From assembly GCF_000265365.1 (NCBI RefSeq), contig NC_018011.1, positions 2,869,501 through 2,933,500 on the forward strand: 64,000 bases of DNA. Direction: 5' to 3'. Source of the stretch: Alistipes finegoldii DSM 17242. Lineage in GTDB: Bacteria > Bacteroidota > Bacteroidia > Bacteroidales > Rikenellaceae. Below, piece after piece: positions 11,010 through 20,895 of this stretch. Within the stretch, counting starts at the first letter, position 1, and each line of letters starts with the position of its first letter. The notes below the pieces were generated by a model. The model did not search any database, was not told the origin of the DNA, and worked only from the letters and a program-made list of their open reading frames with translations. Position numbers and translations under genes: made by a program.

Positions 11010-12590
11010 CTAAGCCTCGGCTTCGCCTGCAAAGATATAAGTTTTCGCCAATTCCGTGAAATCTTTTACCTGCCCGTCGATCCATGCCTGATCGCGTCCG
11101 AGTTCCTTGGCCATGAGTTGCGCCACCTTCGGAGCCGCGGCCATAGCTTCGCGGGCGTCGACGAAGAGCAGGCGTACGCGGCGCGAAAGCACGTCTTCGA
11201 CCGTCATGGCCATCTCTTCGCGTACGGCCCAGAGTACTTCGGCATAGGTGTAGCCGTACTTCGGTGAGAGTTTTTCGCCCAATTCGGGCTGCTGCTTGAT
11301 AAGCTCCAGAATCTTCGGCTCGTCGCTGCCGTATACGTACATGTGATCCGTCAGATCGGGATTCTTGCGGTAACCGTGGATGTGCAGTTTCTTGGTGACG
11401 CACTTGCGGGCCGGAAGTTTCGCGACTTCGATCGCCTTGTCCACCGTGTCCTCGGCCATCAGACGGTACGAGGTCCACTTGCCGCCCGTGATCGTAACCA
11501 GACCGTTGTCCGATACGATGATCTTGTGGCTGCGCGAAATCTCCTTCGTGTTCTTGCCCTCCTTCTTGGGCGCCGCCAGCGGACGCTGGCCCGCGAAGAC
11601 CGAAAGAATATCCTTGTAGGTCGGAGCCGGGTTCATGTAGAGTCCCGCCGTGCCGAGGATGAAGTCGATCTCCTCCTTGAGCGGGCGCGGGTCTTCCTCT
11701 GCCTTGGGGCGTACGATGTCCGTGGTGCCGACGACGACTTTGTCGTGCCAAGGCACGGCGAACAGCACGCGGCCGTCCGAGGTCTTGGGAACCATGATTG
11801 CGTAGTCGCTCTGCAGGAACTTCATGTCGAGCACGATATGCACGCCCTGACTCGGCGTCACCATTCTGCGGTGCGTCGGGCTGTCCATGTGCATGATGTC
11901 GTCCACGAAGCAGCCGGCGGCGTTTACGACGCTGCGCGCTTTGAGCGTGTGCTCCTCGCCGGTGAGGTTGTCCACGAACTTCACGCCTGCGGCGCGGCCC
12001 GCCGCGTCATGCACGATGCCCGTGACGGTAGCCTGATTGACGACCGTGCCGCCGTTTTCGACGCAGGTCTGCGCGAGGTTCACGGCCATACGCGAGTCGT
12101 CGAACTGTCCGTCGTGGTACACCACGCCGCCTTTCAGACCCTTCTCGACCGAAGTCGGAATGTATTTCATTACCTTTTTCGCCGAAATGTATTTCGAACG
12201 TCCGTAGCCGAAACCGAACGAAAGCATGTCGTAGAAGGTCAGACCGCAGAAATAAAGAAAATTATCCCAATACCTGTAGTTCGAGATCACGAAGGCTTGG
12301 TCTTTCACCAGATGGGGGGCGTTCGCCTTCATGCGGCCGCGTTCGCGCAGCGCTTCGAGCACCAGCATGACGTCGCCCTTCTGCAGGTAGCGGACGCCGC
12401 CGTGTACGAGCTTGGTACTGCGGCTCGAAGTGCATTTCGCAAAGTCGGTTTTTTCGAGCAGCGCCACGCTCATGCCGCGCGTCGCGGCATCGACGGCGAC
12501 GCCGAGACCCGTTGCGCCTCCGCCGACCACGACGATATCCCAAACTTTGTCTTTTTCGGATAGTTTTTTGATTTGTGCAAGTCTTTCCAT
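11010..12590 (-). CDS. glpD: Glycerol-3-phosphate dehydrogenase/oxidase (FAD)
   Basis: Oxidises glycerol-3-phosphate to dihydroxyacetone phosphate, passing electrons to the quinone pool at the membrane. The 526-residue protein has the FAD-binding GGGATGLGVAVDAATRG motif near 23-39, the SSRSTKLVHGGVRYL segment typical of GlpD/GlpA, and the C-terminal helical domain. It is divergent from the GlpR-like regulator at 12783 across a 192-base AT-rich region. With glpT and the glycerophosphodiesterase at 15267 it forms a route from glycerophosphodiesters to glycolysis. Confidence 0.95.
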   Translation of the reverse strand: MERLAQIKKLSEKDKVWDIVVVGGGATGLGVAVDAATRGMSVALLEKTDFAKCTSSRSTKLVHGGVRYLQKGDVMLVLEALRERGRMKANAPHLVKDQAFVISNYRYWDNFLYFCGLTFYDMLSFGFGYGRSKYISAKKVMKYIPTSVEKGLKGGVVYHDGQFDDSRMAVNLAQTCVENGGTVVNQATVTGIVHDAAGRAAGVKFVDNLTGEEHTLKARSVVNAAGCFVDDIMHMDSPTHRRMVTPSQGVHIVLDMKFLQSDYAIMVPKTSDGRVLFAVPWHDKVVVGTTDIVRPKAEEDPRPLKEEIDFILGTAGLYMNPAPTYKDILSVFAGQRPLAAPKKEGKNTKEISRSHKIIVSDNGLVTITGGKWTSYRLMAEDTVDKAIEVAKLPARKCVTKKLHIHGYRKNPDLTDHMYVYGSDEPKILELIKQQPELGEKLSPKYGYTYAEVLWAVREEMAMTVEDVLSRRVRLLFVDAREAMAAAPKVAQLMAKELGRDQAWIDGQVKDFTELAKTYIFAGEAEA

Positions 12591-12782
12591 AGTTAGTGAA
12601 TTTCGTTTCGCAACAAAATTACATATGATTTTTTGTATTTCAAAATAAAATATGTTTTATTTCATAATATTCCGTTTCGATATGCTTCCTTTGCGCAAGA
12701 ATGGTTATTTCTTCTGCCCGTTTCGGCAGATTTCGAATTATTTTTCTTATCTTGCATTACGAAACGATTAAACTTTACTCAC
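12591..12782. promoter_or_regulatory. Divergent glpD / glpR-like control region
   Basis: An AT-rich 192-base region between divergent genes. The heptamer CGTTTCG occurs at 12604-12610 and 12673-12679 on the plus strand and 12760-12766 on the minus strand. These are candidate operator half-sites for the DeoR-type regulator. No match to the E. coli GlpR operator is claimed. Confidence 0.4.
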
Positions 12783-13577
12783 ATGAACAAATCCGGCGAA
12801 GAGACTATTTTGAGCCTTCCGGAACGTCATAACCGGATTCTTGCGCTGCTTCAGCAGAACGGCTCCATCTCCGTGGCCCAGCTGGCCGAACTGTTCAAGG
12901 TCTCGGAGGTCACCATCCGCAAAGACCTCTCCTATCTCGAACAACAGAAAAAATTGTACCGAACTCACGGCAGTGCGATTCTGATCAGTCCCTATATCAG
13001 CGACCGCCATGTCAATGAGAAGGAAAAAAAGAACGTCGCGGAGAAGCGGGCCATCGGCGCCAAGGCCGCCAGCCTGATCGCGCAGGACGATTCGATCATC
13101 ATCGCGTCGGGAACCACCATGGCGTTTCTGGCGCGCGAAATAAAGCCCGTAGGTCACCTGACCGTCATTACGGCGGCGGTGCCCGTCACTTCGATCCTTT
13201 CGCAGGACGCCAACATCGACGTGATTCAGCTCGGCGGCATCACCCGCAGCAGTTCGGTGTCGGTCGTAGGGCCTTTCGCCGAACAGATGCTCCGCCACTT
13301 CAATTGCAGCAAGCTGTTCGTGGGCGTGGACGGCATCGATCTGGAATTCGGTCTTACGACGACCAACATGCTCGAAGCGACGCTCAACGGGGCGATGATG
13401 AACGCCGCCCAGAAAGTGATCGTGCTGGCCGACAGTTCGAAGTTCGGCCGTCGCGGCTTCAGCAAGATCTGCGATCTGGAGGCTGTAGACCGCATCATCA
13501 CCGACAGCGGCATTCAGCCCCTTTACCTCGAACGGCTCCGCGAGCGCGGAATCGAGGTGATCGTGGTCGATGCCTGA
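12783..13577 (+). CDS. DeoR/GlpR-family transcriptional regulator
   Basis: A 264-residue DeoR-family repressor: an N-terminal winged helix (QQNGSISVAQLAELFKVSEVTIRKDLSYLE, about 24-53) and a C-terminal sugar-phosphate-sensing domain like ribose-phosphate isomerase (DSIIIASGTTMAFLA, QLGGITRSSSVSVVGP, KLFVGVDGI). Its position divergent from glpD/glpT suggests that it represses them and is induced by glycerol-3-phosphate; this is inference. The ATG at 12783 is chosen because the upstream extension is unlike protein. A strong terminator follows at 13621. Confidence 0.88.
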   Translation: MNKSGEETILSLPERHNRILALLQQNGSISVAQLAELFKVSEVTIRKDLSYLEQQKKLYRTHGSAILISPYISDRHVNEKEKKNVAEKRAIGAKAASLIAQDDSIIIASGTTMAFLAREIKPVGHLTVITAAVPVTSILSQDANIDVIQLGGITRSSSVSVVGPFAEQMLRHFNCSKLFVGVDGIDLEFGLTTTNMLEATLNGAMMNAAQKVIVLADSSKFGRRGFSKICDLEAVDRIITDSGIQPLYLERLRERGIEVIVVDA

Positions 13578-13620
13578 CGAGCCTTTCGGCAACTTTTCCA
13601 TGATCGTATGATTCGTTAAA

Positions 13621-13657
13621 ACAAAAAACAACCGTGATTTTCACGGTTGTTTTTTGT
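13621..13657. terminator. Bidirectional terminator
   Basis: ACAAAAAACAACCGTGA pairs with TCACGGTTGTTTTTTGT around a 3-base loop, giving A and T runs on both sides. It separates the convergent regulator genes at 12783 (+) and 13685 (-). Confidence 0.9.
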
Positions 13658-13684
13658 TGTGTTTGAAGAACGCTTGATGGAGTT

Positions 13685-14440
13685 TCAGGAGATAAGGTGC
13701 ATATATTCGGCGATTCGGCATGCTTCGATCGAAGTGTCGGCCTTCAGCTTGCTCAGGATATTCTGGCGGTGGCGGTTGACGGTATGGATGCTGATGGAGA
13801 GCAGTATGGCTATCTCTTTGCTCATTTTGCCGGCACTGATTAATTGCAGGACCTCCTTCTCCCGGTCCGACAGCAGGTTGTCGGACCGGCGTGTTTCGGG
13901 TGATATTATTTCGCCCGTGGCAGAATTGACGAACGTGTAATCCGGCTGAACCGTGCAGACCGAGTCGTAGAGACAGAGCGCCATGCGCAGGCTGCCGTTC
14001 GGGGTGCTGCCGATGTAGAACATGCGGTGGCGGATCGGGACGTAGATGTCTGTTGCATCACGCATGCGAATTTGCCCGGAGACATAGTAGTTGACTCGCT
14101 CCGCAATCGGGATTTCTTGCAGGAATCCGAAAAAGCGGAGTTCCTGCGTGTGTTTTTCCAGCAGGTCGTCGGGATGTATTCGGTCGAAGATTTTTTCTTC
14201 CCAGATCGAAGCAATCGTTTCTTCGGTAGTGTGTTCGGCTAGCCCCAGCCGGACCGCGGTTCTGCCGTTGTAAATACGGCTCGTATTCGATTGCAGGTCA
14301 CTCAACACGGCCAATGCGTTTTCCGTCCGCACGTATGCAAGTGCCGTCTGCCTGCACTCCTCCCATAGGAGGGCTTCGGAGTGTTCGTCGTCGAAATTCT
14401 GACGTAGCAGTTTTTCGTTCAGTGTGCTTACGATATTCAT
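13685..14440 (-). CDS. LuxR-type HTH transcriptional regulator
   Basis: A 251-residue protein with a C-terminal LuxR/GerE helix-turn-helix (LLSDREKEVLQLISAGKMSKEIA, then SIHTVNRHRQNILSKL, about 184-240) and an N-terminal 170-residue region that looks like a PAS-like sensing fold (DIYVPIRHRMFYIGSTPNG). There is no receiver aspartate pattern, so it is not a typical response regulator. It is transcribed away from the secreted DUF1349 gene from an overlapping palindromic promoter, suggesting that it controls that gene or itself. Confidence 0.8.
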   Translation of the reverse strand: MNIVSTLNEKLLRQNFDDEHSEALLWEECRQTALAYVRTENALAVLSDLQSNTSRIYNGRTAVRLGLAEHTTEETIASIWEEKIFDRIHPDDLLEKHTQELRFFGFLQEIPIAERVNYYVSGQIRMRDATDIYVPIRHRMFYIGSTPNGSLRMALCLYDSVCTVQPDYTFVNSATGEIISPETRRSDNLLSDREKEVLQLISAGKMSKEIAILLSISIHTVNRHRQNILSKLKADTSIEACRIAEYMHLIS

Positions 14441-14489
14441 AGTTTGGGAATGGTTACTAATCAGTATTGCTCCGGTCGTTGGGATGCCG

Positions 14490-14505
14490 TACCTTTGCAA
14501 AGGTA
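14490..14505. promoter_or_regulatory. Palindromic overlapping divergent -7 boxes
   Basis: TACCTTTGCAAAGGTA is a perfect 16-base palindrome made of two TAnnTTTG boxes back to back. The plus-strand box is placed for the gene at 14532, the minus-strand box for the LuxR gene starting at 14440. Confidence 0.65.
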
Positions 14506-14531
14506 ATTTAATCATCAAAAAATCCGAACAT

Positions 14532-15182
14532 ATGAGGAAAATACTTTTGGCTTGCTTGGCTTTGGCGGTTGCAGAAGTCACATGCGCCCAGAGTCTTGAA
14601 AAGATTCAATGGTTCAACGAGCCGGAACGGTGGACGGCCGAGGACGGAATTCTTACGATGCAGGTTCCGCCGCATTGCGACTACTGGCGGGTTTCACATT
14701 ACGGTTTCACGGTTGACGACGCTCCGTTCTGTTATGCGACCTATGGCGGGGAGTTCGAAGCGAAAGTGAAAGTGACGGGTGATTACAAAACCCGTTTCGA
14801 TCAAGCGGGACTGATGCTGCGCATCGATGCCGAGAATTATATTAAGGCGGGCGTCGAATTCGTTGACGGAAAATTCAACCTCAGTACTGTCGTGACTCAT
14901 GGAACCAGCGATTGGAGCATCATTCCGCAGGATGGAGCGGTTCCGTTTGTGTGGATCAAGGCCGTACGGCGGCTCGATGCCGTGGAGATATTCTATTCGT
15001 TCGACGATAAGGAGTATGTGATGATGCGAAATGCATGGCTGCAGGACAACACCCCGGTTATGGTGGGGCTTATGGCTGCCAGTCCCGATGGAGAGGGATT
15101 CGAAGCGAAGTTCGAAAACTTTTCTGTAAAACATCTGCCCGATATGCGGCGAATGGAATGGTTGAAGCGGAATGCCGAATAA
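14532..15182 (+). CDS. Secreted DUF1349 domain protein
   Basis: A 216-residue exported protein: a cleavable signal peptide (MRKILLACLALAVAEVTCAQ, 1-20) followed by a DUF1349 concanavalin-like beta-sandwich (QAGLMLRIDAENYIKAGVEFVDG, then WSIIPQDGAVPFVWIKAVRR). Proteins of this fold often accompany carbohydrate metabolism but no catalytic residues can be assigned. It is divergent from the LuxR regulator and ends at a perfect hairpin terminator. Confidence 0.82.
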   Translation: MRKILLACLALAVAEVTCAQSLEKIQWFNEPERWTAEDGILTMQVPPHCDYWRVSHYGFTVDDAPFCYATYGGEFEAKVKVTGDYKTRFDQAGLMLRIDAENYIKAGVEFVDGKFNLSTVVTHGTSDWSIIPQDGAVPFVWIKAVRRLDAVEIFYSFDDKEYVMMRNAWLQDNTPVMVGLMAASPDGEGFEAKFENFSVKHLPDMRRMEWLKRNAE

Positions 15183-15210
15183 GGCGGACGGGCTGGAAGT
15201 TGGCTCGTAA

Positions 15211-15247
15211 AACAGGAGCGGTCCGGGAAAACCGGACCGCTCCTGTT
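15211..15247. terminator. Bidirectional terminator
   Basis: A perfect 16-bp stem AACAGGAGCGGTCCGG with CCGGACCGCTCCTGTT around a 5-base loop, between the convergent genes ending at 15182 and 15267. Confidence 0.85.
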
Positions 15248-15266
15248 ATATATAAGGCCACAATTG

Positions 15267-16031
15267 TTATTTCAGCAGCGCCTGCAGGCGTTCGGGGTAA
15301 TCGGTGGTGATGTAGTCCACGCCGAGGTCGATGAAGTAGCGCATGTCCTCCTCCGTGTCCACGGTCCAGACGTTGACTTCGAGGCCCTCTTTATGGGCCT
15401 GCTCCACCCACTTGGGATTTTTGCGGAGCACGCTCATCGAGTAGTCGATACCGGTCAGGCCGAGTTTTTTGATGCTGCGGGGAGCCAGATCGCCGTTGAG
15501 GTAGAAGATGCGGCCGTCGGGCATCAGCTTCTTGAACGCAAGACAGGCATTGATCGAGAAGGCGATGATGTCCGTGCGGTCGAGCAGGTTGTATTTGCGC
15601 AGGGCTTTGATGATCTTTTCAGCTGCGAGATCCTCGCGCTTGAGGTCCGAAAGCGACTTCATTTCGAGGATCAGGCGCGTATTGGGCTTGGTGGCTACCA
15701 AACGCAGGTAGGCGTCGAGCGTCGGAATGTTCTCGCCGTTGGGGAGCACGATCGAGGTGATCTCCTTGAGCGTCGATTTCTCCATATTGATGTCGGTGCC
15801 CTTGTAGACGCGGTCGTGGTTGACGATCAGCTTGTCGTCGGCCGTGAGCCATACGTCGATTTCCGAGCCGAAAACGCCGACCGAATCGGCCTTCGTGAAC
15901 GAAGCCAGTGAGTTCTGGGCCGAATTGGGGGCGGTCCAATAGCCGCGGTGCGAAATTACTTTGGGTTGTGCGGCGACCGCGGCGCTTCCGGTGAGGAGCA
16001 TGGCGGCTGCAAGGATGAGTTTTTTCGTCAT
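15267..16031 (-). CDS. Secreted glycerophosphodiester phosphodiesterase
   Basis: Hydrolyses glycerophosphodiesters to an alcohol and glycerol-3-phosphate, feeding GlpT and GlpD nearby. The 254-residue protein has a signal peptide (MTKKLILAAAMLLTGSAAVAA) and the GDPD motifs: VISHRGYW, the acidic pair EIDVWLT, and NHDRVYKGT with the catalytic His; later segments ILEMKSL and the C-terminal NVWTVDTEEDM also fit. The usual PENT is QNS here. The ATG at 16031 is supported by the signal peptide and a -7 box at 16075-16082. Confidence 0.9.
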   Translation of the reverse strand: MTKKLILAAAMLLTGSAAVAAQPKVISHRGYWTAPNSAQNSLASFTKADSVGVFGSEIDVWLTADDKLIVNHDRVYKGTDINMEKSTLKEITSIVLPNGENIPTLDAYLRLVATKPNTRLILEMKSLSDLKREDLAAEKIIKALRKYNLLDRTDIIAFSINACLAFKKLMPDGRIFYLNGDLAPRSIKKLGLTGIDYSMSVLRKNPKWVEQAHKEGLEVNVWTVDTEEDMRYFIDLGVDYITTDYPERLQALLK

Positions 16032-16074
16032 ATCGTTTGAAATGTTGGTTGAGTGCTTATAAAACGAAACTTTC

Positions 16075-16082
16075 ACAAAGTT
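16075..16082 (-). promoter_or_regulatory. -7 promoter element for the phosphodiesterase gene
   Basis: TAACTTTG on the minus strand, 44 bases before the ATG at 16031. Confidence 0.5.
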
Positions 16083-16297
16083 AGAAAACATTTCCGGAAT
16101 AACAAGCTGAAAGCCCTGCAAAGCGTAATTTTTCGTAATGATCGGCCGCTTTGGTCTCTTTCGGTGCATTTTGAAACGAAACTGAAAATGACGAATAGAT
16201 GGATTTTTCGGTCGGAAAATGCTGGAAATTCAGGATTTTTTTTCTATCTTCGTATGATGCAGAGACGATTTATTAACTTAAAAAACTTCAATAACCA

Positions 16298-17428
<1,131 letters not shown>

Positions 17429-17448
17429 CTCCCCGAAACCTATCAAGC

Positions 17449-17477
17449 AAAGGCCCCATCCGAAGATGGGGCCTTTT
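17449..17477 (+). terminator. Terminator after galK
   Basis: AAAGGCCCCATC pairs with GATGGGGCCTTT around CGAA, followed by T residues. Confidence 0.88.
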
Positions 17478-17495
17478 TATGTCGTTACGATCGTT

Positions 17496-18926
17496 TTATT
17501 CGGGCAGCAGGGACTGCGTGGTCAGCGGATGCTGGATATAAATGGGGTTGGTCAGGGCGATCATGCTGCCGTCCTCGGCGCGGAGTTCGGCCCGGATCCA
17601 GAGCGAACGCTCTGGAATGGAGACGACGACGGTGCCCGGCGCGATCGAAGTGTCGGAGAACCATCCCTGCTGGTCCGTAAGCCGCAGCCGGCCGGCGGTG
17701 TTGCTCCGGAACTCGGCCTGCATCTTGCCGCTGCGGAGCAGGGTGTCGCCGATGTCGGCATGCTGTACGGGCGTCGCCGAATTGCGGACCTGCATGCCGA
17801 TCTCGACCGAGGTGTCCCGCGCCATGTAGCTGCGGCCTGCGGCGATCGCGTCGATGACCGCCTCGGCGGAAAGCGCTTCGGCGCGGACGACCGTGTGGGG
17901 CGAGGCGATGTTGCCGCCGCGATGGAAGTCGGTCGAAGCGACGGCGAATTTGCGGTTGCCGCCCACGAGCAGGGTATGCCATAATTCTACGGCCCGTTCG
18001 TTGGCGGGACTCCATGCGCTGTTCCAGACCTCGATGCCGTCCATCGGGGTTACGTCGTACAGGAAGTCGAGGTTGTAGGGGTGGTTGGCGACCAGCAGCC
18101 GTCCGGCCTTTCGGGCTTTGGCCACGGCCTTGCGGTAGCGGAGCGTGTCGTTGTGGTGAATCCGGAAGTCGATCCATGCGTGCGGGTCGAGACCGAAGAT
18201 GTTCCAGTGTCCCTGACCGTAGGTGACTTCCATGCCGTTGATCACGAGGAATTCCGGGTCCTGAACTTCGCCCCAGTGCAGGAGGGCCGAGGTGGTGTTG
18301 TGGTCGGTCGAAACGATGCCGTCGAGTCCCGAAGCCTTGCCGAGCGCGATGACTTCGGCCGGCGTCAGCCGTCCGTCCGAGTGGACCGTATGTACATGGG
18401 GTGCGATGCGGTACCAGCCGGGTTTGTCGTTCAATTGCGGAGCCGCGTACGACGGCGCGGGGAGTTTTTTTGCCCGCGGACCTTCCGTAAGGGTGATTTT
18501 CAGCGTCCAGTCGGTGGTGCGCCCTGCCGTCGTGGGCATCTGGATGACGGTCCACCGGCCCGGATTGATCCGCCCGGCGAGATAGCCGGGCGTGGCTTCC
18601 GTTTCGCCGATTTCGAAACTGCGGCGTGCGCCGCCCGACCAGCCGCGGAATCCCGGACCTTCGAATCCCGCTCCCCGCTCGTCGAAGATGCCGAGGTCCA
18701 GATTGCCCGGACGCGCTTCGCCCGAACCGAGATGCTGGGTTACGCTGATCTTTACGATGCCTTCGGGTACGGTGAACGAGGTGTAGACCGGAACATAGTA
18801 TTGTTCGGGAGTAGCCTTGCCTGAGAAGGTGAGTTCATGGGTTTTGGGTGCTTTGCCTGCGCCGAATGCGGCCGGGTGCGGCGTCAGCAGGCCCGATATT
18901 GCCAGCAGGAGCGCTGAAATCCGGAT
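17496..18926 (-). CDS. Exported PHP-domain (CehA/McbA-like) metallohydrolase with no canonical start codon
   Basis: The PHP phosphoesterase part shows the metal-binding motifs HVHTVHSDG, STDHNTTS, VANHPYNLD and ASTDFHRGG, followed by a C-terminal beta domain; CehA/McbA-like proteins carry this layout. The frame stays open upstream to a stop at 19008-19010 and encodes an N-terminal beta-sandwich preceded by a hydrophobic signal peptide (RISALLLAISGLL...). No ATG, GTG or TTG exists in that frame before an internal ATG at 18539, which would discard both the signal peptide and a conserved-looking domain. The best placed start is an ATC at 18926-18924 directly before RISALLL, with AGGAC upstream. 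It lies 53 bases after the GNAT gene in the same operon. Confidence 0.7.
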   Translation of the reverse strand: MRISALLLAISGLLTPHPAAFGAGKAPKTHELTFSGKATPEQYYVPVYTSFTVPEGIVKISVTQHLGSGEARPGNLDLGIFDERGAGFEGPGFRGWSGGARRSFEIGETEATPGYLAGRINPGRWTVIQMPTTAGRTTDWTLKITLTEGPRAKKLPAPSYAAPQLNDKPGWYRIAPHVHTVHSDGRLTPAEVIALGKASGLDGIVSTDHNTTSALLHWGEVQDPEFLVINGMEVTYGQGHWNIFGLDPHAWIDFRIHHNDTLRYRKAVAKARKAGRLLVANHPYNLDFLYDVTPMDGIEVWNSAWSPANERAVELWHTLLVGGNRKFAVASTDFHRGGNIASPHTVVRAEALSAEAVIDAIAAGRSYMARDTSVEIGMQVRNSATPVQHADIGDTLLRSGKMQAEFRSNTAGRLRLTDQQGWFSDTSIAPGTVVVSIPERSLWIRAELRAEDGSMIALTNPIYIQHPLTTQSLLPE

Positions 18927-18979
18927 GCGGGTGTTTGTCCTGGGTGGAGCGTTTATGGGGCGGATTGTATTGCGATCGT

Positions 18980-19501
18980 TTATCCGAGGATTTTCTGCAG
19001 CAGAATTTCATCGCCGTAGCCGCCCGGCCGCCATAGCCAGTCGCGTTTGACGCCGACTTCGGCGAATCCTGCGCTGCGGAACAGTCGCAGGCTCGCTTCG
19101 TTGTCGGCCCCGACGTTGCACCACAGCTGGTGCAGGTTCAGCACCTCGCGGGCGTAACGGCATGCCGTCTCCACGGCATCCGACGCATAGCCTTTGCCGC
19201 GCAGCGCGTCGTCGTGGATCAGGATTCCGATGCCTGCCCGGCGGTTGATCGGGTCCAGCTCGAAAAAGTCGAGCGCCCCGACGGGGATGCCGCCGAGGGT
19301 CTCGATGAAGAGCCGCTGCTGGCGGGTCTGAAAGATGTCGAACTGTTGTTCCTGAATGAACCGTTCGAGCGTGTGGCGCGAAAAGGGGGTCAGCGTGCCG
19401 CTGACGCTCCATACCGCCGTGTCGTTCTCCCAAGCGTACATCAGGTCGATGTCGCCCGGTTCCAAGGCTCGCAGCCGCGTTGTCCGGCCTTCGAGGTTCA
19501 T
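18980..19501 (-). CDS. GNAT family N-acetyltransferase (RimJ/RimL-like)
   Basis: A 173-residue acetyltransferase of the Acetyltransf_3 group, which acetylates amino groups of proteins or small molecules. The acetyl-CoA binding loop is visible in DDALRGKGYASDAVETACRYA (motif A, R/QxxGxG/A), followed by NLHQLWCNVGADNEASLRLFRSAGF (motif B). The ATG at 19501 overlaps the stop of the ROK gene by one base, so the genes are coupled. The target is unknown. Confidence 0.87.
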   Translation of the reverse strand: MNLEGRTTRLRALEPGDIDLMYAWENDTAVWSVSGTLTPFSRHTLERFIQEQQFDIFQTRQQRLFIETLGGIPVGALDFFELDPINRRAGIGILIHDDALRGKGYASDAVETACRYAREVLNLHQLWCNVGADNEASLRLFRSAGFAEVGVKRDWLWRPGGYGDEILLQKILG

Positions 19502-20730
19502 CAGATGCCGATGATCTTGTTGCGGATAAGCATCGCCACGCCCCAAGCGTTGGCATTCTCGGTCATCTTCGATACGCGGAATTTGGTATCCTTGTAGACG
19601 AGGTTGAGCGAGTATTTGTTGGTCGCCGATTTGAGGGGCAGCATGATATAGTCGCCGGCCGCGGCCATGTTGCCGCCGACGATGACCGTTTCGGGATTGA
19701 ACGTGTTGATGAGGAAGGCGACGGCCTTGCCGACCTTTTCGCCCGCCTCTTCGATCAGTTCGATCGAAAGGTTGTCGTCGTTCTTCGCCGCGGCGATGAT
19801 GTCATCGATATGGATGCTCTTCTGCTTGTCGTACTTCTCCTTGAGGATCGTGTTCACGCCTCTTTCGATCAGGTGGCTCATCTTGTCCTCGATGGCGATG
19901 CCCGAAACCTCGGTTTCGAGACAGCCTTTTTTGCCGCACGAGCAGATGATTTCGTTGTCGAAGAACGGAATATGGCCGAACTCGCCTGCGAAGCCGCTTT
20001 TGCCGTAGTACAGCTGTCCGTCCACGACGATGCCGATGGCCACGCCGCGGCCCATGTGGAGGTAGAGCACGTTGCTCTCGTCCTTCGACTTGCCGCAGGT
20101 ATACTCCGCGTAGCAGCGGGCGCGGGTGTCGTTTTCGAGCAGGACGCGGATGCCCACGCGCTCTTCGAGCAGGTCGCGCAGCGACTGTTCGCTGGTGGTG
20201 AAGTATTTGTAGCTGCGGCCCGTGTCGGGATTCACGCGGCCCGTCATGCAGACGCCGAGTCCCAGAATCTTGCCGCGGTCGATGCCGCAGGTGGCGATGA
20301 AGTTTTCGATGTTGGTGCAGATGCGTTCGATGCACTGCGGACGGTCGAGCAGTTCGAACGTGTAGTCGTACTCCTCCTTGATGATGTTGTTCTGCAGGTC
20401 GGTGATCAGGAACGTCATGTTGTCGCGTCCGACGTTCACGCCCGCGAAATAGATAGCCGAGTTGGCGAGACCGAAGATGTTGGGACGGCGTCCGCCGGGG
20501 GTCTCTACCTTACCCAGATCCGTGACGATGTTCTCATCGACCAGCTCCTGCACGAGTTTGGTGATTGTCGGCACGCTGATATGCAGCTCTTTGGTCAGCT
20601 CCGAAAGCGTGCATTCGCCGTTCACCGCCATGTGGGCGATGATGTTGCGCTTGATGATACTGTTCTTGTGTGAAATACCCTTCAGGGTATCGTCTTCGTG
20701 TTTGTTGAAAAATTCGGTGAGTGATGTCAT
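19501..20730 (-). CDS. ROK-family transcriptional repressor (NagC/XylR-like)
   Basis: A 409-residue protein with an N-terminal winged helix (NGECTLSELTKELHISVPTITKLVQELVDE, about 35-64) and a ROK sugar-kinase-like domain. The ROK zinc motif is visible as CSCGKKGCLETEVSG, together with the LGVCMTGRVN and LGRGVAIGIVVDG-like sugar/phosphate segments. ROK repressors bind DNA until a sugar or sugar phosphate releases them. The regulated genes could be its own operon (GNAT, PHP hydrolase) or the amino-sugar genes at 24-29 kb; the sequence does not decide. Confidence 0.88.
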   Translation of the reverse strand: MTSLTEFFNKHEDDTLKGISHKNSIIKRNIIAHMAVNGECTLSELTKELHISVPTITKLVQELVDENIVTDLGKVETPGGRRPNIFGLANSAIYFAGVNVGRDNMTFLITDLQNNIIKEEYDYTFELLDRPQCIERICTNIENFIATCGIDRGKILGLGVCMTGRVNPDTGRSYKYFTTSEQSLRDLLEERVGIRVLLENDTRARCYAEYTCGKSKDESNVLYLHMGRGVAIGIVVDGQLYYGKSGFAGEFGHIPFFDNEIICSCGKKGCLETEVSGIAIEDKMSHLIERGVNTILKEKYDKQKSIHIDDIIAAAKNDDNLSIELIEEAGEKVGKAVAFLINTFNPETVIVGGNMAAAGDYIMLPLKSATNKYSLNLVYKDTKFRVSKMTENANAWGVAMLIRNKIIGI

Positions 20731-20761
20731 CCGTGCTATCCCATTTTTAACTAAACCTTTG

Positions 20762-20769
20762 CAAATATA
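20762..20769 (-). promoter_or_regulatory. -7 promoter element for the ROK operon
   Basis: TATATTTG on the minus strand, 31 bases before the ATG at 20730, in a very AT-rich spacer. Confidence 0.5.
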
Positions 20770-20841
20770 ATAAGTATATTTAAAAAACGCAACATGTTTT
20801 TAATAAAATTTAATAAATTTTGTTTCAAAAGTTTTTAAACG

Positions 20842-20876
20842 AAAAGGAACGATCTGATTGTCAGACCGTTCCTTTT
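20842..20876 (-). terminator. Terminator after fabD
   Basis: AAAAGGAACG-TCTGA pairs with TCAGA-CGTTCCTTTT with one mismatch, 20 bases past the fabD stop. Confidence 0.75.
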
Positions 20877-20895
20877 ACCGTTGCGCCTTTTTATT

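Noticed and set aside
17485..18555. An alternative minus-strand frame over the PHP gene
   Set aside because: Arg/Pro/His-rich translation without motifs; the neighbouring frame holds all PHP metal-binding motifs.
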